This document shows, piece after piece, positions 24,901 through 35,471 of a stretch of 64,000 nucleotides of DNA. Under the pieces are notes generated by a model, which had not been told where the DNA came from, made no database searches, and saw only the letters and a list, made by a program, of their open reading frames with translations. The DNA is from Nannobrachium achirus (Eukaryota; Chordata; Actinopteri; Myctophiformes; Myctophidae). Position 1 is the stretch's first letter. Every line of letters begins with the position of its first letter. A program made the position numbers and the translations under genes. The DNA is taken from contig OY997657.1 in NCBI GenBank assembly GCA_963921795.1, forward strand, positions 26,566,581 to 26,630,580, written 5' to 3'.

Positions 24901-27900
24901 AGAGCCAGAGATGTCCAGAGACACCTGAAATGTGCCCACCCAGAGCACCTCAAGTTGGAGAACAAAGAACACAAACATGACAAAGAGCGAGGCTCAAAAT
25001 CCAAAAAGATAAAGGCGGAAACTGAGCTGAAAAGTGAGGAAAAGGTCAAATATGAGCTTGCAAATCCATTTCCATCCACTGAGGCCAGGAAAGAAAGAAA
25101 AGTAATCCCTCATCTCAGCCTCAATGAGACCAACACTTCAAACATTGCACACACTGATACTCTAAGGGAGATACTAACTGGACTCAGCAAATTGGACCTG
25201 AACTGTTCTACCGGTCACAATGGCCCATGTGAGCACTCTACCTCAGAGAATAATGTGTTACAAGACTCCCTCCACCAGGCAATCATGGCCAATTCCCCAG
25301 TTGTATTGCTTCCAAAGAAGCCTCCACATGTCGGTGAGGAGAGGGTGAACATAAAATCAGAGCAAGCATCAGAACTTGGCAAAATAAACCATGTTGAATT
25401 GCCCCATATTAAGCCATTTGTCTGTGAGTTTCCAGGCTGTGGCTTGAGTTACAATGATAAATGCAACTTAGCACGTCATTATACCAAAAAACATAGCCGC
25501 ACCAAGGAACAGGCCAAGGAGATGACTTCTTTTAAAAAAACTTCCTTTGCACCATTTGTGTGTCAAATCTGCACTAGGGCTCACACAACATTGCGTTGGT
25601 TGAAGGATCACTATATTAAAGTCCATAAACTTAACAAAGATACTGTGCGCATGGTAAACAATGTGTCTGTAAAGATTGAGGGAAGTAAAACCACAGAGCC
25701 TTCAATGCACAAATCTCCATCTTTAGCAAAAGATAGACATAAAGTGAAGAAAAGAGAGGTTCCAAGCCGGCAGCAGAGCTACAAAATAAGAAGGCCAAGT
25801 TTGAAGAGAAAAAATGGGGAAAACTCAGACAGTCCCTCTGTTGAGGAAGAAGAGGATGAAGCAGAGATGGGGGATGAAGAGCAGGGTAGTGGTGACAGTC
25901 CCTCTGTTGAGGAAGAAGAGGATGAAGCAGAGATGGGGGATGAAGAGCAGGGTAGTGGTGACAGCAGTGAGCAAAAAGGGGAAAATGAGGATGGAACTTC
26001 ATACCACCAGGGCAGAGCAACAAGACGGTTGGTATCTAAAGGCAATTTGTGTTATATATTATCCAAATTCAACAAGCCTTTCCATTGTGTAGTTAAGGAC
26101 TGTGTCGCTGCTTTCTCAAACCAGGGTGGGCTTGTCCGACACCTACAGAGTGTGCATCACTACAATCGCTCACAGCTCTTGCTGGAAAATGACTTGGATG
26201 TAAATCCCCCCTCTGAAGAAAGGAAGGACCCTGCAAAAAAGAGGTCTGTCTTACTCTCAGACGAACCTCAGCCCCAATACAAATGTCGCTTTGCCAACTG
26301 CAATGCGTCTTACCACCTGAAAAGCAGCTTGGTGCGCCACACTCGTGACAGTCACACTCGTAACTTAAATTGCCAGCCACCACAGTCGTTACGATGCAAG
26401 TATGAAGGTTGTATGCGAATGTTCCGTAATGCCAGTGCACTTAAGAAACATCATCGGTTTACCCATTGTGGATATGGATATGACTCACTTGTGTTGCGTC
26501 TGCAGAGCACTCACAAGAAGTCAATCAGTGGATGCCAAAAGAAGCTTATCGTTGAACCTGCTAGTGCCCAGAAAGAAGAACCTCCGTTAAATGGTCTCGA
26601 GTCTGAAAAGGATACCCATTCAGAGGTGACCTGTGAATCGGATGTTGAGGAAAAAGAAATTGTCCCACGTATAAAAAAGAAATCTAAAGGGAAACCCTAC
26701 GACAGTTTTATCTACCGATCACACGAGGAGGCATTACAGATGTGCCAAGATCGAAGTTATAAATACCCATGCATGGTTCAGGATTGTGAATCGGTTGTGA
26801 AGTACTTAAGAAGCATTCAACGTCACTACGAAAGTATTCACCTTATGCATAGGGGTGACATTTCCCGCCATGAGGACAAGCTTGTTTTCACTGCAGAACA
26901 GTTAGAGGAACTGATACAGAGGAAATCAGCACGGTCAACCTCCACTGCAGCATGCACACCCAATGGGGTTCGCAAAATGGAATATCAGGCAGAACCAGAC
27001 AAACCAGGGGGACTACCCAAACCCATGAGCCTACATTCCATCAACACAGACACACTGGATAAGAATAACCATGAGCCATTGGGCTTCCCAGAGGAGGAGC
27101 CACCTCCTGTAGAGAGAAATAATGTCCTGGTTGGTGCTGATGACGTGTTATATGGTGAACCAAGCACTGGTGGGCACACTGAAGAACCTGCTGCCACCAC
27201 ACAAAATGGTTTGATCCGTGCAGAGCGACCAAGACGGCGGAAATCTAGAATGCCTCTTCCTGCTGTCACTGTTGATCTCTCGCCACCATCCTCACTACGC
27301 ATCACTATTGATGAGTGCTTCCAAGGAACATCGGTCAGCAAAGATGGCAGCAATGTGCCCAACCCACCGGTGCGCCAACCGCTGAAACGTAAAAATGACA
27401 TGCCTGAGCAACCCTCTAATCAGAAGGATGCCCAGCCTCACTGCCCCCCACCTCGTCCTTTTGACGTCCTTGCCACCTACAAGCCTATTGGCTTTGAGTC
27501 CTCTTTTCTTGAGTTCATACAAGGTCCTAAGGATAAAGAAATTACACCGCTTAAAATGCGAGACTCTTTCAGACGCAGTTCTGTCAAGGAGAACCAGCTG
27601 AGAATCTCTCTCAACCGCAGCAAACACACTCGGCCCCCTCCATTGAAGGCCCTTGCCATGACTGGGGATTTCACATCAGTTCAAAATCTGAAATCCATTT
27701 TGGACAAAGCCCTGGCCGGGTGTGGGGACCTGGCCATTAAGCAGCTTCAGTACCTCAGGCCTGTGGTGGTCCTCGAGAGACCACCACCACAGGAGGACAG
27801 ACCCGTGGAGAGACCCGTGGTTGTCATGGACAGACCCATGGTGAGACCCGTCGTGGTCTTGGAGAGACCCATCGTGGTCTTGGAGAGACCCGTGGTGGTC

Positions 27901-28050
27901 CTGGAGAGACCCGTGGTGGTCCTGGAGAGACCTGTGGTGGTCCTGGAGAGATCTGTGGTGGTCCTTGAAAGACCTGTGTGCTCCTTGCCCGATCTCTTCC
28001 CTTCAGATACTAACGGTAGCAAACTACTTTATGGAAATGATTTACATTAG
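11693..28050 (+). CDS. rlf: RLF zinc-finger protein
   Basis: RLF (rearranged L-myc fusion) is a large nuclear C2H2 zinc-finger protein of the ZNF292/RLF family that acts as a chromatin and transcription regulator. Eight coding exons join in phase: 11693-11878, 16065-16219, 16603-16684, 17927-18062, 18675-18877, 22087-22223, 22642-22783 and 23173-28050, giving 1972 residues (human 1914). Residues 1-540 are the helical N-terminal region (for example LSCFELLLSV, WSKLQRSIDPSLESLLERC, PNSLRCELLLALKAYWPFDPEFWDWKTLK). About 13-15 C2H2 fingers spread from residue 540 to 1570. The C-terminus keeps KALAGCGDLAIKQLQYLRP and LFPSD. Two features are odd: a perfect 66-bp coding tandem duplication and a VVVLERP repeat expansion near the end. 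The start ATG lies in a GC-rich first exon (gaagATGgcgg). Introns are rich in repeats, and intron 1 is 4.2 kb. Confidence 0.96.
13184..13347. mobile_element. Short MITE in rlf intron 1
   Basis: Inverted ends ggtgctgaaacacactgccc and ggggcacagtgtttcacac enclose a second nested inverted pair (tatttggtgttttcac / gtgaaaacaccaaaata). No target duplication is evident. Confidence 0.6.
13691..13839. repeat. (TTG)n and (CA)n microsatellites
   Basis: A TTG run at 13691-13715 is followed by a CA run of about 65 bp at 13776-13839. Reading frames across it are artefacts of the repeat. Confidence 0.95.
14047..14240 (-). mobile_element. Probable tRNA-derived SINE fragment, inverted
   Basis: The segment 14150-14200 contains gggatcgggactctaaccc, the reverse complement of a B-box-like tRNA promoter element. 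It lies next to a purine-rich ggggggagaggggggcggg typical of fish SINE bodies. The boundaries are approximate. Confidence 0.5.
14904..15201. mobile_element. MITE with GGATTCAGACT ends
   Basis: Ends gggattcagactgggtcc and gggaccatagtctgaatccg are inverted repeats about 300 bp apart in rlf intron 1. No coding is seen. Confidence 0.6.
15390..15414. repeat. Poly-T/poly-G run
   Basis: About nine T are followed by about thirteen G. It is a simple repeat in rlf intron 1. Confidence 0.9.
15866..15950. repeat. (CA)n-(GCAC)n microsatellite
   Basis: CA, GCAC and GCGC dinucleotide runs lie about 110 bp upstream of rlf exon 2. The alternating purine-pyrimidine stretch could adopt Z-DNA. Confidence 0.95.
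18151..18630. mobile_element. hAT-type MITE with perfect 8-bp target duplication
   Basis: The element runs from CAGGGGTCTTCAACAGGGGG to GTTGACGACCCCTG. It is flanked by the perfect 8-bp repeat TTCTATCC (18143-18150, 18631-18638), the hAT hallmark. It contains the recurrent palindromic motif at 18281-18357. It lies in rlf intron 4, 44 bp upstream of exon 5 (18675). Confidence 0.9.
19053..19095. repeat. Perfect 17-bp hairpin in rlf intron 5
   Basis: CATGATTACTGCCTAAC pairs with GTTAGGCAGTAATCATG across a 9-nt loop, nested in a second repeat (aacatctgtt / aacagatgtt). No known RNA family is recognised. Confidence 0.6.
21050..22000. repeat. Dispersed repeat with internal duplication
   Basis: The phrase 'ttgtccaaaaaccacacaaa ... 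tcggtagacactatctc' (21113) returns in variants at about 21525 and 21820. 'gaacaaaatgcctcaaatc' occurs at about 21240 and 21940. The same repeat supplies the false C-terminus of the gtf2e2 retrocopy at 9297-9360. No coding is seen and the family is unnamed. It lies in rlf intron 5. Confidence 0.65.
25828..25959 (+). repeat. 66-bp perfect coding tandem duplication in rlf
   Basis: Two identical 66-bp units (25828-25893, 25894-25959) encode the acidic peptide DSPSVEEEEDEAEMGDEEQG plus SG twice. They lie between finger clusters, about residues 1233-1276. The in-frame identity suggests a recent duplication or a polymorphic site. Confidence 0.93.
27757..27978 (+). repeat. Coding minisatellite VVVLERP near rlf C-terminus
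   Basis: A 21-bp unit encoding RPVVVLE (variants RPVVVMD, RPIVVLE, RSVVVLE) is repeated about nine times from residue 1876 to about 1949. Human RLF has the motif once (YLRPVVVLER), so the conserved terminal motif itself has been multiplied in frame. Confidence 0.92.
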
Positions 28051-28545
28051 CACCTTTTAACATTACTGAAGAAAAGCAGCTTATTTTATCCTACTTTAAT
28101 ATCCTGTCCCATTATTTTTCCCTCCCCCTTTCAAAAATATTAGAGAAATTATCGTATTATTCTACTTTTAAGTTGCCAAACTGAATACAAACTCACACAA
28201 GCAAGTAACATGTATATTTTTAAAATATCATGGCACTGTTGTATTTTTCAAAAGAAAGTGACAAACCTTTTCACATTTCAGTTGGCTCCTAGTTATCAAA
28301 ATAAATAGGCTTACATGTTGTACAAAAGTTCAGATTACTTAGAGAAAAGCAGGTCAGTAGCCTAGCCTATTGGCAATGACTTGTTTGAAAATGTTATTCT
28401 CACTGTACTTGGGGAATATGTTGAATTTCCATTTAACTTTGTATCAAGACAGTGTTTGGGTGCAGTTGGCAAATATTGCCTGAAATGTATTGTATGTAAC
28501 TCTTTATAAAAAATAAAAATAAAAAAAGGTTTGAACATATCCTTC
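28051..28545 (+). other. rlf 3' UTR with poly(A) signal
   Basis: This AT-rich stretch follows the rlf stop. AATAAA-type signals at about 28512-28528 (ataaaaaataaaaataaaaa) mark the likely end. Confidence 0.65.
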
Positions 28546-28642
28546 CTGAATTTATTTAATTTTCTTTGTATGGTTAATACTCATATTTGTTAGGTCGACA
28601 TTATAATAAAGTAAACCGCATTATGCAAAGTTATTTCTCAAT

Positions 28643-28847
28643 GGCTGCGTTTACATGGACCGGTATATTCCACTTCTCATTCACAATAAAAATGTTCATG
28701 TAAACGCCTTTATGAATTGTCATTGGGGTTGAAGGGGTAGTATATGCCGTTTGAATCGGAAAACATTTATTCAGGTTCCATGTAGTTGGGTATGTTCGTA
28801 ATGAGTTCATTTCTGAATGAATAAATATTGTCCATGTAAACGCAGCC
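28643..28847. mobile_element. MITE with GGCTGCGTTTACATG ends
   Basis: Perfect inverted ends ggctgcgtttacatgga and tccatgtaaacgcagcc enclose 205 bp. This end sequence is common in fish miniature transposons. It lies about 100 bp beyond the rlf poly(A) site. Confidence 0.85.
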
Positions 28848-28924
28848 AAAGTATTCAGATTGAATCCATTTCAGACTGTCATCTGCTCCTTCAAGGGCCC
28901 TTTTAGCAGAGGTGTTAATTGAAT

Positions 28925-29390
28925 TTAATTATTTGCCTTAAATTGATATTTCACTTTCTAAGAAACGTTGAGTAATTTTAACAGCTAATCTTTTATGAAC
29001 ACCCAAGACAGTTTTTAAGTTGCTTAATGCAATATTTAGATTAGCTATTTGATATTCATTTTTCAGACACATCCCTTATATCTACCCATTGTAATTAAAC
29101 TCCATTTTAACCATGTTAAATTCATCAAACACCCTTTGGGCAGTGTTCTTTTGATTACCTTTTTCATTCTTTTTTATTGGGAAAGAAAAATGTAATTGAA
29201 AAAAACTTGGCCCCCTCACGTATTAGGAGGACAGAAGAGTCCAGAACAGGACGATGTTTTCGATGAATCATGGTTAAAATGGTGTTTGAAGATTCAATGG
29301 GTTTCTATAGGAAAGGGCATGTCTGATAAACGGAACATCAAATATCCAAATACTGAATCAAGCAACTTAAAAACTGTCCAGTGCTCACAA
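28925..29390. mobile_element. Foldback element, roughly 190-bp arms
   Basis: The left arm (about 28925-29125) and right arm (about 29200-29390) are imperfect inverted copies sharing gacagtttttaagttgctt and cattttaaccatg. The same arms occur in larger form at 51530-51905 and 53340-53705. Confidence 0.7.
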
Positions 29391-30829
29391 AGTTTCATCC
29401 AAACAGCCTATAGTACCATGATGGTCTTTATTGGAGCTGTGTGGAACACAAGCTCCCCTATACGTGGCCGTGTGTGTAGGTATGTGGGTGGGTATGTGGG
29501 TGGGTGGGTGGGTCTGTATGTAGCCTGTATGTAGTAACCCTGGGTGACCAGAGAGGTGCTGTTGAGTCTAGCCTGCCCTGAGCATCAACTGCAATACACA
29601 CACACACACACACACACACAGCTCCACTTCGAACAGAGGTTCGATTTTTTTTAATATAGGTGGTTCTATAAAGAAGAAAATACCCTTAGCTCTGGCAGTG
29701 GTGATATCTTACACATCAAGCTACATACAGTAACACGTTATAATTATATATTTTAATGTTTTCATCCACTATAGACAACACATTTTTATCCTCAGTGCAC
29801 TCAGGTCCTGATAATTCCCATTATATCTGGCCTTTATTCCAGTTATTGCAGGGATTTTGCATACTACCCTTCCAAATAGTCCATTGGCATGAAAGTGGTC
29901 TCTTAATGATTGTGAAACTTCTTTATTTAAATGTTTTTTTCCTTCCCACTAGAGTATATATATGAATCATGTGCAGACTTGCATCCTCTGACAGATAACA
30001 TTTCCAGAGGTTCAGGGTGTTATTACACTGATTGAAGTTATTGGTATATTATTTAACCTTTTGTATTAAGAGTTCAGTTTTAAACAAATGTTCCTTCAAT
30101 GAGTGAATGTTTTCATTGGAGCTAAAAGGAAAGGTTTGTGTGAAACTATTCAGTTAGTGTGACATATATGGCAGTGGTGTTTCAGACATTAAACGGAGAC
30201 ACTTGAATCACTTATGTATTGAGTAGTATGAGATTTGTATGACTGATATTCTGATTTATAGTTTGGCACATGAACTCACAAAAATGTCATCAGTCCCATA
30301 AAAAATATTGAAAGGTGTTATGTAGAGTCAAGAGAGAATCAATATCAGGCAGCAGGAGATAAATGGTGCATTTATATGCAGGAAAATATTGGCCCTCACA
30401 GGTCAGAGACTAAACAAAGGAAGAAAATGTAAATACAGTGTTATGAGAAGAAGACCCAGGTGACCTAAAAATAATGGGGAAACTGAAGTGGCACATGGGT
30501 GACATCTGGTGGCCAGTTCAGGGACACCTAGCACTGCTGTTCATTGCTTGTCCCATTGTTTTTTTAAACCCCCTCAAAATACACCTGGAGGCTGGAGCTG
30601 TACCTAGAGTTTTCAAGGTTTCACTGTAAATTGGGGTCCCAGACCATCCCACAGATGCATATTATTGTGATCCTTGCGATCAAAGGAGATGAGAATGATG
30701 CTTAATGGATACAACCATGGACTGATTGATGTTACAGCTTCTACTAGGATGGCTTTTCTGCCTTTACTGATATAGTTTTTAAGTGAAGACAGGAAAGAGG
30801 GAGAAAGAAAGTGTTACCTTCGCAAACTA
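29391..30829. other. Intergenic with simple repeats only
   Basis: A (GGTG)n-like run at 29478-29515 and a CA run at 29595-29620 are present. Otherwise this is AT-rich sequence without a recognised gene. Short open frames here have no protein-like features. Confidence 0.5.
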
Positions 30830-30837
30830 CTGGACTG

Positions 30838-31170
30838 CAGGGACGTGCAGAGAATTTTAGAGAGGCAGGGGCTGAAATTTCTAAAAGGGCCTTTTGGTGG
30901 AGACATCGAAAATAGCAGACCTCCAAGCTCCAGGCCTCCAACGGTCGGCTATTTTCATTTTTTGAGTGAGTTTCAGAAGAGTTTGGACAAGCCAATTCTC
31001 TTGAATGCTGCCTTCAGGTATGGTATGGCAAGAGATCAAACTCATTTGCATTTCTTTCACAATAGTGAAAACTGCGTTCATGGTCTGAACTCTGGAGAGG
31101 GTACTTTTTACAGACGGATAAAAGGGCAGGGGCTCAAGCCCCCTTTGATGTCTATTTGTGCACGTGCCTG
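30838..31170. mobile_element. hAT-type MITE with 8-bp target duplication
   Basis: The ends are CAGGGACGTGCA and TGCACGTGCCTG. Perfect direct repeats CTGGACTG flank it (30830-30837 and 31171-31178). It contains a degraded copy of the recurrent palindrome (30905-30960). A 179-codon frame across it is incidental. Confidence 0.88.
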
Positions 31171-31481
31171 CTGGACTGAGCAGTGGCATGCTTCAAGTGG
31201 GAGAAGTAGGCTAAATAATCCTCAAATATTTTTCACTCAGATTACATGTGCATACTTTGGCCATATTAGGCTACTCACATTGATAATCTCAGATGAACAT
31301 TTTTTTTTTCTTTTTTTTTATTATAAAACAAAAAATTGGGTTGCCAGGGTGAAACTGGAAAGGTTTCAGAGCTTCGGTTCTTAACTGTGCGTGCAACCAG
31401 TGCACCGCTTGGCGCTGATGCAAAGTATATGTGTCTGCGTCTGGCTGACATAAGTAGCCTATATGCTGTATATTTTATTCT

Positions 31482-32966
31482 TTAGGTTAAAGGCCTGAGA
31501 GTCATGAACTGCTTGACCATGTCATCAGTCACTAGACTTCTTTTCTGTTTGTGTTTATTGATAATTGGCTGCAGGGTTTCAAAGAGAATCTTCTTCAACT
31601 CTCCTGTGAGCAGGGCTCCACGGGTATAGTCCTGTCTGTACTTCTCCAGCTGTTCATCGTCTTCTAGGAAGAAGGTCAGGTACATGAAGGACACATCAAC
31701 ATCTGGGTTACCACCAAGCTTCTTGTGTTCCTCCAACTTTTTCTTCCCTCCAGAGAACGCATGCTCCTTTATCTTCTTCTTGATCTCCTCGGGTGTGTCA
31801 GTGAGGAAAATAGAAGAGTTGGGGTGACTGGCGCTCATCTTTGTCTGAGCCCCCTGCAGGGCCGGAAAGAAGGTGGAGTGCAGCAAGGCTGGCTTTGTAT
31901 AGCCGTACTTTGGGGCTGCATCACGGGTCATTCTGAAATACGGGTCCTGATCTATGGCACAAGGGATGAGACATGGGACGTTCTTTCTGCCTCTGAAGAT
32001 CTGTGGGAAAGAGCTACTGAAGGATGGAGCTGCCTGAATGGCTGGGAAGCCAATCTTTCCTATGCACTCGCTCTCAAATTTAAAGCCAAAGATGCCTCTG
32101 ACTTGGTTGCATGTTACCACCTTTTGGATCTTCACCACGTTTGTATATAACTCCGGTGTCATATTGTTGAGGTTAGAGAAGATGAATGTCTTGTTGACGT
32201 CAAAGCCACAGGCGATGATGTCCTTGGCGTTCTCTACAGTGTAGTGCTGACATTTCTCCAGTGTCAGATCATCCTTCCACAGGTATTTCTCATCGTCCGT
32301 CATCTGGATGACCAGGGGGACTTCAAAGATATCCTGTAGCCATTTGGTGAAGATGAATGGGATGAGATGTCCAACATGCATGGCCTCTGATGAGGGTCCT
32401 CTGCCAGTGTAAATGTAGAAGCACTTGTCTTTCTCATATGCATCCAGCAGTTGATGCATATCTCTGTGGGAGAAAAAGACTCCTCTTCTTAGAAAGCGGT
32501 GTGGCCTCTGCCCTTTGACCTTGCAGATCTTCTCAAAACGGTCCAATAGCTCCTTGTCGATTCTTTTACTACCGAACTTCACTATGAGTTTGTCATAGTC
32601 AACCCCCTTGGCGCTGGTGGTAGACACATTCCATGGGTCAACTGTATCTTCTGTTGTATTCAACTTACAACAGAAGATACAGTTGACCCATGGAATGTGT
32701 CTAGAGACGTTTTTGACAAAGTTTTTGACAAAGTCGAGAGACGTTTTTGACAAAGTGTCTTTTGCTTTCAGTTGAATTCTCTCCTCCTTTGATTTCTTAC
32801 TCTCATCCTTGATGTCTTCCATCTTTGCTTCTTGCAAAGATATCTGGGTCGTAAGGCCAAATATCTTGGGAACTGAATGTAATTTGCTTGAGGTTGGAGA
32901 GTCCTTGAAGATCCGCGATATTCCTGAAGACTTGCTAGTGAGTTGGCGATTCTCTGAATCTACCAT
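31482..32966 (-). CDS. wars1: Intronless wars1 retrocopy, open frame
   Basis: Tryptophanyl-tRNA synthetase charges tRNA-Trp in the cytosol. The 494-codon frame matches WARS1 from about residue 105 ([20 protein letters not shown]) to the end ([11 protein letters not shown]). The class I signatures are intact: HVGH at 197-200 and KMSAS at 376-380. [34 protein letters not shown] and [14 protein letters not shown] are also present. The normal gene has about ten introns and this has none, so it is a retrocopy. It is unbroken over the catalytic region, which argues for selection or youth. The first about 104 residues are not WARS1 and lack the WHEP domain. They include a stretch made by a perfect 38-bp inverted repeat and short tandem repeats. 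Some normally conserved positions differ ([11 protein letters not shown] for SDLDYMG...FY). A TATAAAAG lies about 18 bp before the ATG, so a later start such as Met-49 is possible. Confidence 0.85.
   Translation of the reverse strand: MVDSENRQLTSKSSGISRIFKDSPTSSKLHSVPKIFGLTTQISLQEAKMEDIKDESKKSKEERIQLKAKDTLSKTSLDFVKNFVKNVSRHIPWVNCIFCCKLNTTEDTVDPWNVSTTSAKGVDYDKLIVKFGSKRIDKELLDRFEKICKVKGQRPHRFLRRGVFFSHRDMHQLLDAYEKDKCFYIYTGRGPSSEAMHVGHLIPFIFTKWLQDIFEVPLVIQMTDDEKYLWKDDLTLEKCQHYTVENAKDIIACGFDVNKTFIFSNLNNMTPELYTNVVKIQKVVTCNQVRGIFGFKFESECIGKIGFPAIQAAPSFSSSFPQIFRGRKNVPCLIPCAIDQDPYFRMTRDAAPKYGYTKPALLHSTFFPALQGAQTKMSASHPNSSIFLTDTPEEIKKKIKEHAFSGGKKKLEEHKKLGGNPDVDVSFMYLTFFLEDDEQLEKYRQDYTRGALLTGELKKILFETLQPIINKHKQKRSLVTDDMVKQFMTLRPLT
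32621..32703. repeat. Perfect 38-bp inverted repeat inside wars1 frame
   Basis: Arms 32621-32658 and 32666-32703 are exact reverse complements around a 7-bp loop. The arm nearer the 3' end of the gene is genuine WARS1 coding (VDPWNVST). The other arm is its inverted copy, read in frame as [11 protein letters not shown]. Confidence 0.95.
32704..32756. repeat. Short tandem repeats next to the inverted repeat
   Basis: gacgtttttgacaaag occurs twice with a partial unit between, encoding [13 protein letters not shown] in the retrocopy. It directly abuts the inverted repeat. Confidence 0.85.
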
Positions 32967-33124
32967 GGGAATGCGGACTGCTTTTATACCTGCAGTTTAA
33001 ATTTAGATTTGTTTTCTCAGATTACCATTACCACCATGGTCAAATTGTATAATGCTATATATTCTACACCTGTGCACGTTGCCACAGAATTTGGAAGTGT
33101 ACTTTTTGTACTGCCCAGTGCCCA

Positions 33125-33300
33125 TTGATTGATTGAATAATTTGATTGAAGAATTTATTAGAAGTTTGCAATAGAAAAAAGTACAGTTTCATGACAGTAC
33201 AAATCACTGGTACAAGGTCAACTAAAAGGAGATCCTAGAAAGCCGAGGCTTATTTCCACAGGAACCACACTTTAAGTATCTCATATAATATACTTTGTGC
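33125..33300 (-). mobile_element. LINE 3'-end fragment
   Basis: The sequence closely matches 48196-48355: a gattgattga tail, then acagtttcatgac, actggtacaaggt, aaaaggagatcc and cttatttccacagga. It is the 3' end of a non-LTR element whose coding remnant is seen at 48499-48738. Confidence 0.65.
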
Positions 33301-33915
33301 GTGTTTTCAGCGAGCCCACATTTCTAGTAGTTTCATTAAGCGCCCTGCAAAGCTTGGCCAATGTGACACTGGCCATACATACAAACAGACGTGGGACAAA
33401 CAGACAAAGCCATATGTAGGAGCTGTTAGCACCGATCAAAAACAACCTTGCAATTCAGGCCATTTTATTTTACTGAGTGGTGGCAGTGCAGCTTCCAAAA
33501 TTTGGATATCAGCTGCGCTTCAGATCCACAAGTAAGGCTTCCATTAGTAATTGTTCCCATTGTATGTATGTCTTTCTCCCCCAGGGTATAACCACAACCA
33601 GTAGCAATTTACGTATATTCTCCTGCTTTCCCTATGGGACCTTATCCCTCTGTACCTCCAGGCCATGGAACATATGGCTACCGTATATATCCTCAGGCTC
33701 AGGTGCTGATTTTCCAGTAGGGCCTGTCAGCGCAGCCACCTCTTATTGATGAGGTTTCCAGAATCTTCACACCCAATATAGGAATATGTGAGTCATGAGA
33801 GAAGGGGGGGATACGGATAGACCATTGAGAAGGTAGTAGTGAGAGAAAATGGAGTAATGCCCAGAAGGAGGACCTGAAATCTCACACACCCAGAGGGGGC
33901 CTGCTGCTATGGTGC
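33301..33915. other. Intergenic, no gene recognised
   Basis: A stretch near 33340-33440 (gtaggagctgttagcaccg) resembles 38935-39000 (gtaggagcggttagcaccg), so a dispersed repeat is present. Nothing else is recognised. Confidence 0.4.
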
Positions 33916-34062
<147 letters not shown>

Positions 34063-34289
34063 GAATTTGATATGCACATTTATGAACCCTACTGATTTAG
34101 TTGATCACATTTTCTTTCCTGTGTTTTACATAATGCATAAATGTAAATCACATTTATTCAAAAGCACAATTGAAGCCCCGTTTTCACTGAGTCAAACTTC
34201 TGGAAGTTTTTTCCAAAATGACGGCTATATGATGAGTAACTGTATTTGCACTATGCAAATGCAGAGGATGAACCCATAACCTTCTCAAT

Positions 34290-34400
34290 AGAATATTTGG
34301 TTAACTCTCCATCATTTAGCTGGTGACCACCTGGAACACCCACTGGTGGTGGTCCCCAGACCACAGTGGTTGGAAACCACTAATGGCAATGTATACCACT
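34290..34400. mobile_element. Short hAT-like repeat, inverted relative to 44318
   Basis: ctccatcatttagctggtga, ccacctggaac and ggtggtccccagaccac match 44318-44440 in reverse orientation. Another part lies at about 38520-38575. Confidence 0.55.
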
Positions 34401-34779
34401 AATGGCAATGGATAGAAAGACATTTATCAATCTATTTTATTTAGGGTAATTATATAAATCTAGCCTATATTATATAGGTCCAAAGTTCTTTTTTCTTTCT
34501 TTCCTTTTTTCTTAAAATCATCTATATATTTCACCCTAAACAAGACGATTTAACTTGGCCGCACGTGGCCCCTGTGGCATGTCTATGCGGCCCGTCATGG
34601 TCATCATTTTTGTTTCAGTGTGGACAAATCATTTCTGATGTAATTTTTCAGTTTCTCTCCAAAACATTTATCCAAGACCTTTTTGACTTTTTTGCTATTT
34701 TGTTTGTTCCAAAAGAAGAAACTTCATCATTTCATCATTTGTTAAATGAGGTTTGGCCTTGGCTGTTATCTGTGTGTTT

Positions 34780-35020
34780 CCTTAATTTTTAGACTAGTCA
34801 TGTAGTGTGTTACAAAATCATTCTCTAAACGTCCAAAATACGACCATACTTTTTGCATTTCCTTAATTTTTAGACTAGTCATGTAGTGTGTTACAAAATC
34901 ATTCTCTAAACGTCCAAAATACCCATACTTTTTGCATTTCCTTAATTTTTAGACTAGTCATGTAGTGTGTTACAAAATCATTCTCTGAACTGAACGTCCA
35001 AAATAGGACCATACTTTTTA
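34780..35020. repeat. Three tandem copies of an about 80-bp unit
   Basis: Units of about 81, 78 and 82 bp start at about 34780, 34861 and 34939. Each carries cttaatttttagactagtca, gtagtgtgttacaaaatcat and acgtccaaaatac. They are nearly identical. Confidence 0.9.
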
Positions 35021-35471
35021 GCTTGCGGCCATTGGACTTTTGGTATTTTGCTGAGTGGCCCCTGAACCATCAACCATCTTAAGTTGAGTAGCCCTTTTAA
35101 CTTAATATCCTCACAAATTTGCAGCGGAACCAAAGTCATAGATCCTTGTTTCAATAACGACAGAGTTTTTGTTGCACTTTTCGGTGGAGTCCACATGAAT
35201 GGGCTGAAGGCGAGGCTCTCTGGAATGGGAACTGGACGCAACAGTGACCAAGTTCACACTTTTTGCTAAAGTCTAGAAGTAAAGTGAAGTCAACAGTACT
35301 TTACTTCAACTCAAATCTGTGTGAACTTTGCGTTTGTGTACAAGTCAAGTGGGGAAGCAGCCAAGCAGGCGCTTATTAGCTGCTGGCTAATAAACATTCA
35401 AGCTAGCTAGTGTTAGCTTGGAAAGCTAGCCAACACAGCTTGATTAACATAGGCTCAGAACAGATACAAAG

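Noticed and set aside
23197-27674. Several minus-strand open frames of 100-140 codons opposite rlf exon 8
   Set aside because: They are antisense shadows of a long coding exon and show no protein family features.
30845-31384. A 179-codon plus-strand frame
   Set aside because: It runs through a hAT MITE with a clear 8-bp target duplication and matches no protein.
31725-32150. A 141-codon plus-strand frame
   Set aside because: It is the antisense shadow of the wars1 retrocopy.
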